From positions 1 to 5,147 of the forward strand of contig DAOUSD010000166.1 of assembly GCA_030627405.1 (NCBI GenBank): a stretch of DNA of 5,147 bases. Reading direction: 5' to 3'. The position numbers were made by a program, and so were the translations under genes. Under the pieces are notes generated by a model. The model was not told the origin of the DNA, did not search any database, and worked only from the letters and a program-made list of their open reading frames with translations. Shown piece by piece: positions 5,133-5,147 of the stretch. Origin of the DNA: Deltaproteobacteria bacterium (GTDB taxonomy: Bacteria > Desulfobacterota > Desulfobacteria > Desulfobacterales > ETH-SRB1). Numbering within the stretch: the stretch's first letter is position 1; every line of letters starts with the position of its first letter.

Positions 5133-5147
5133 CCCCTTTCAAAATCA

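Larger units (their letters stand above)
4529..5147. other. 619-base region without a long gene
   Basis: No ORF over about 70 codons exists here on either strand and no protein family is recognisable. It contains a perfect palindrome (4583-4594), a good promoter (4633-4661), a 27-residue ORF (4705-4788), several dyads (4716-4729, 4800-4829, 4938-4952), a cysteine-rich open frame (4889-5098) and an imperfect inverted repeat (5091-5132). This density of structure points to repeat-derived or decayed mobile DNA rather than a plain spacer. Confidence 0.6.

Noticed and set aside
1..5147. CRISPR array, tRNA, rRNA or riboswitch
   Set aside because: No regularly spaced direct repeats, no cloverleaf with conserved T-arm and no recognisable riboswitch core were seen on either strand.

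Overview
The window looks like chromosomal DNA of a Gram-negative, probably anaerobic bacterium of deltaproteobacterial (Desulfobacterota) type. This is inferred from gene content (the QueH form of epoxyqueuosine reductase, a compact TrkH/TrkA pair, a DUF3750-type envelope protein) and moderate GC. No rRNA or other marker fixes the lineage. All confident genes lie on the + strand.

Layout. Bases 2-136 are the last 44 codons of queH. It is followed at once by a palindromic element (132-237) with two perfect 27-bp inverted arms around a 52-bp centre. The left arm supplies the queH stop codon, so the element looks like a small non-autonomous insertion or a fixed repeat. A short run of GGTTCA heptamers (246-264) then leads into trkH (281-1717) and trkA (1717-2367). 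These two share one base (TAATG) and are translationally coupled. Together they encode a K+ uptake channel and its single-module nucleotide-binding gating subunit.

A 7-bp GC-rich hairpin (2421-2447) separates this pair from a group of three proteins. The first (2495-3364) is a membrane-anchored, AsmA/YdgA-like envelope protein of unknown function. The second (3380-3934) is a DUF3750 family protein with an N-terminal membrane or lipoprotein-like signal; it is visibly more GC-rich than its neighbours. The third (3992-4528, TTG start) is an uncharacterised 178-residue protein whose layout resembles the wyosine-tRNA methyltransferase TYW3. The gaps here are only 15 and 57 bases, so co-transcription is possible but no common function is evident.

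Bases 4529-5147 hold no long gene but are not featureless. They contain a 12-bp perfect palindrome, a strong sigma70-type promoter (TTGAAA-17-TATATA with an extended -10), and a 27-codon ORF starting about 37 bases downstream of the predicted start of transcription. Further on are several dyads, a cysteine-rich open frame without a start codon, and a 16-base imperfect inverted repeat close to the right edge. This part is best read as a repeat or microgene cluster, or decayed mobile DNA. It is the least explained part of the window, together with the 132-237 element and the TYW3-like protein.
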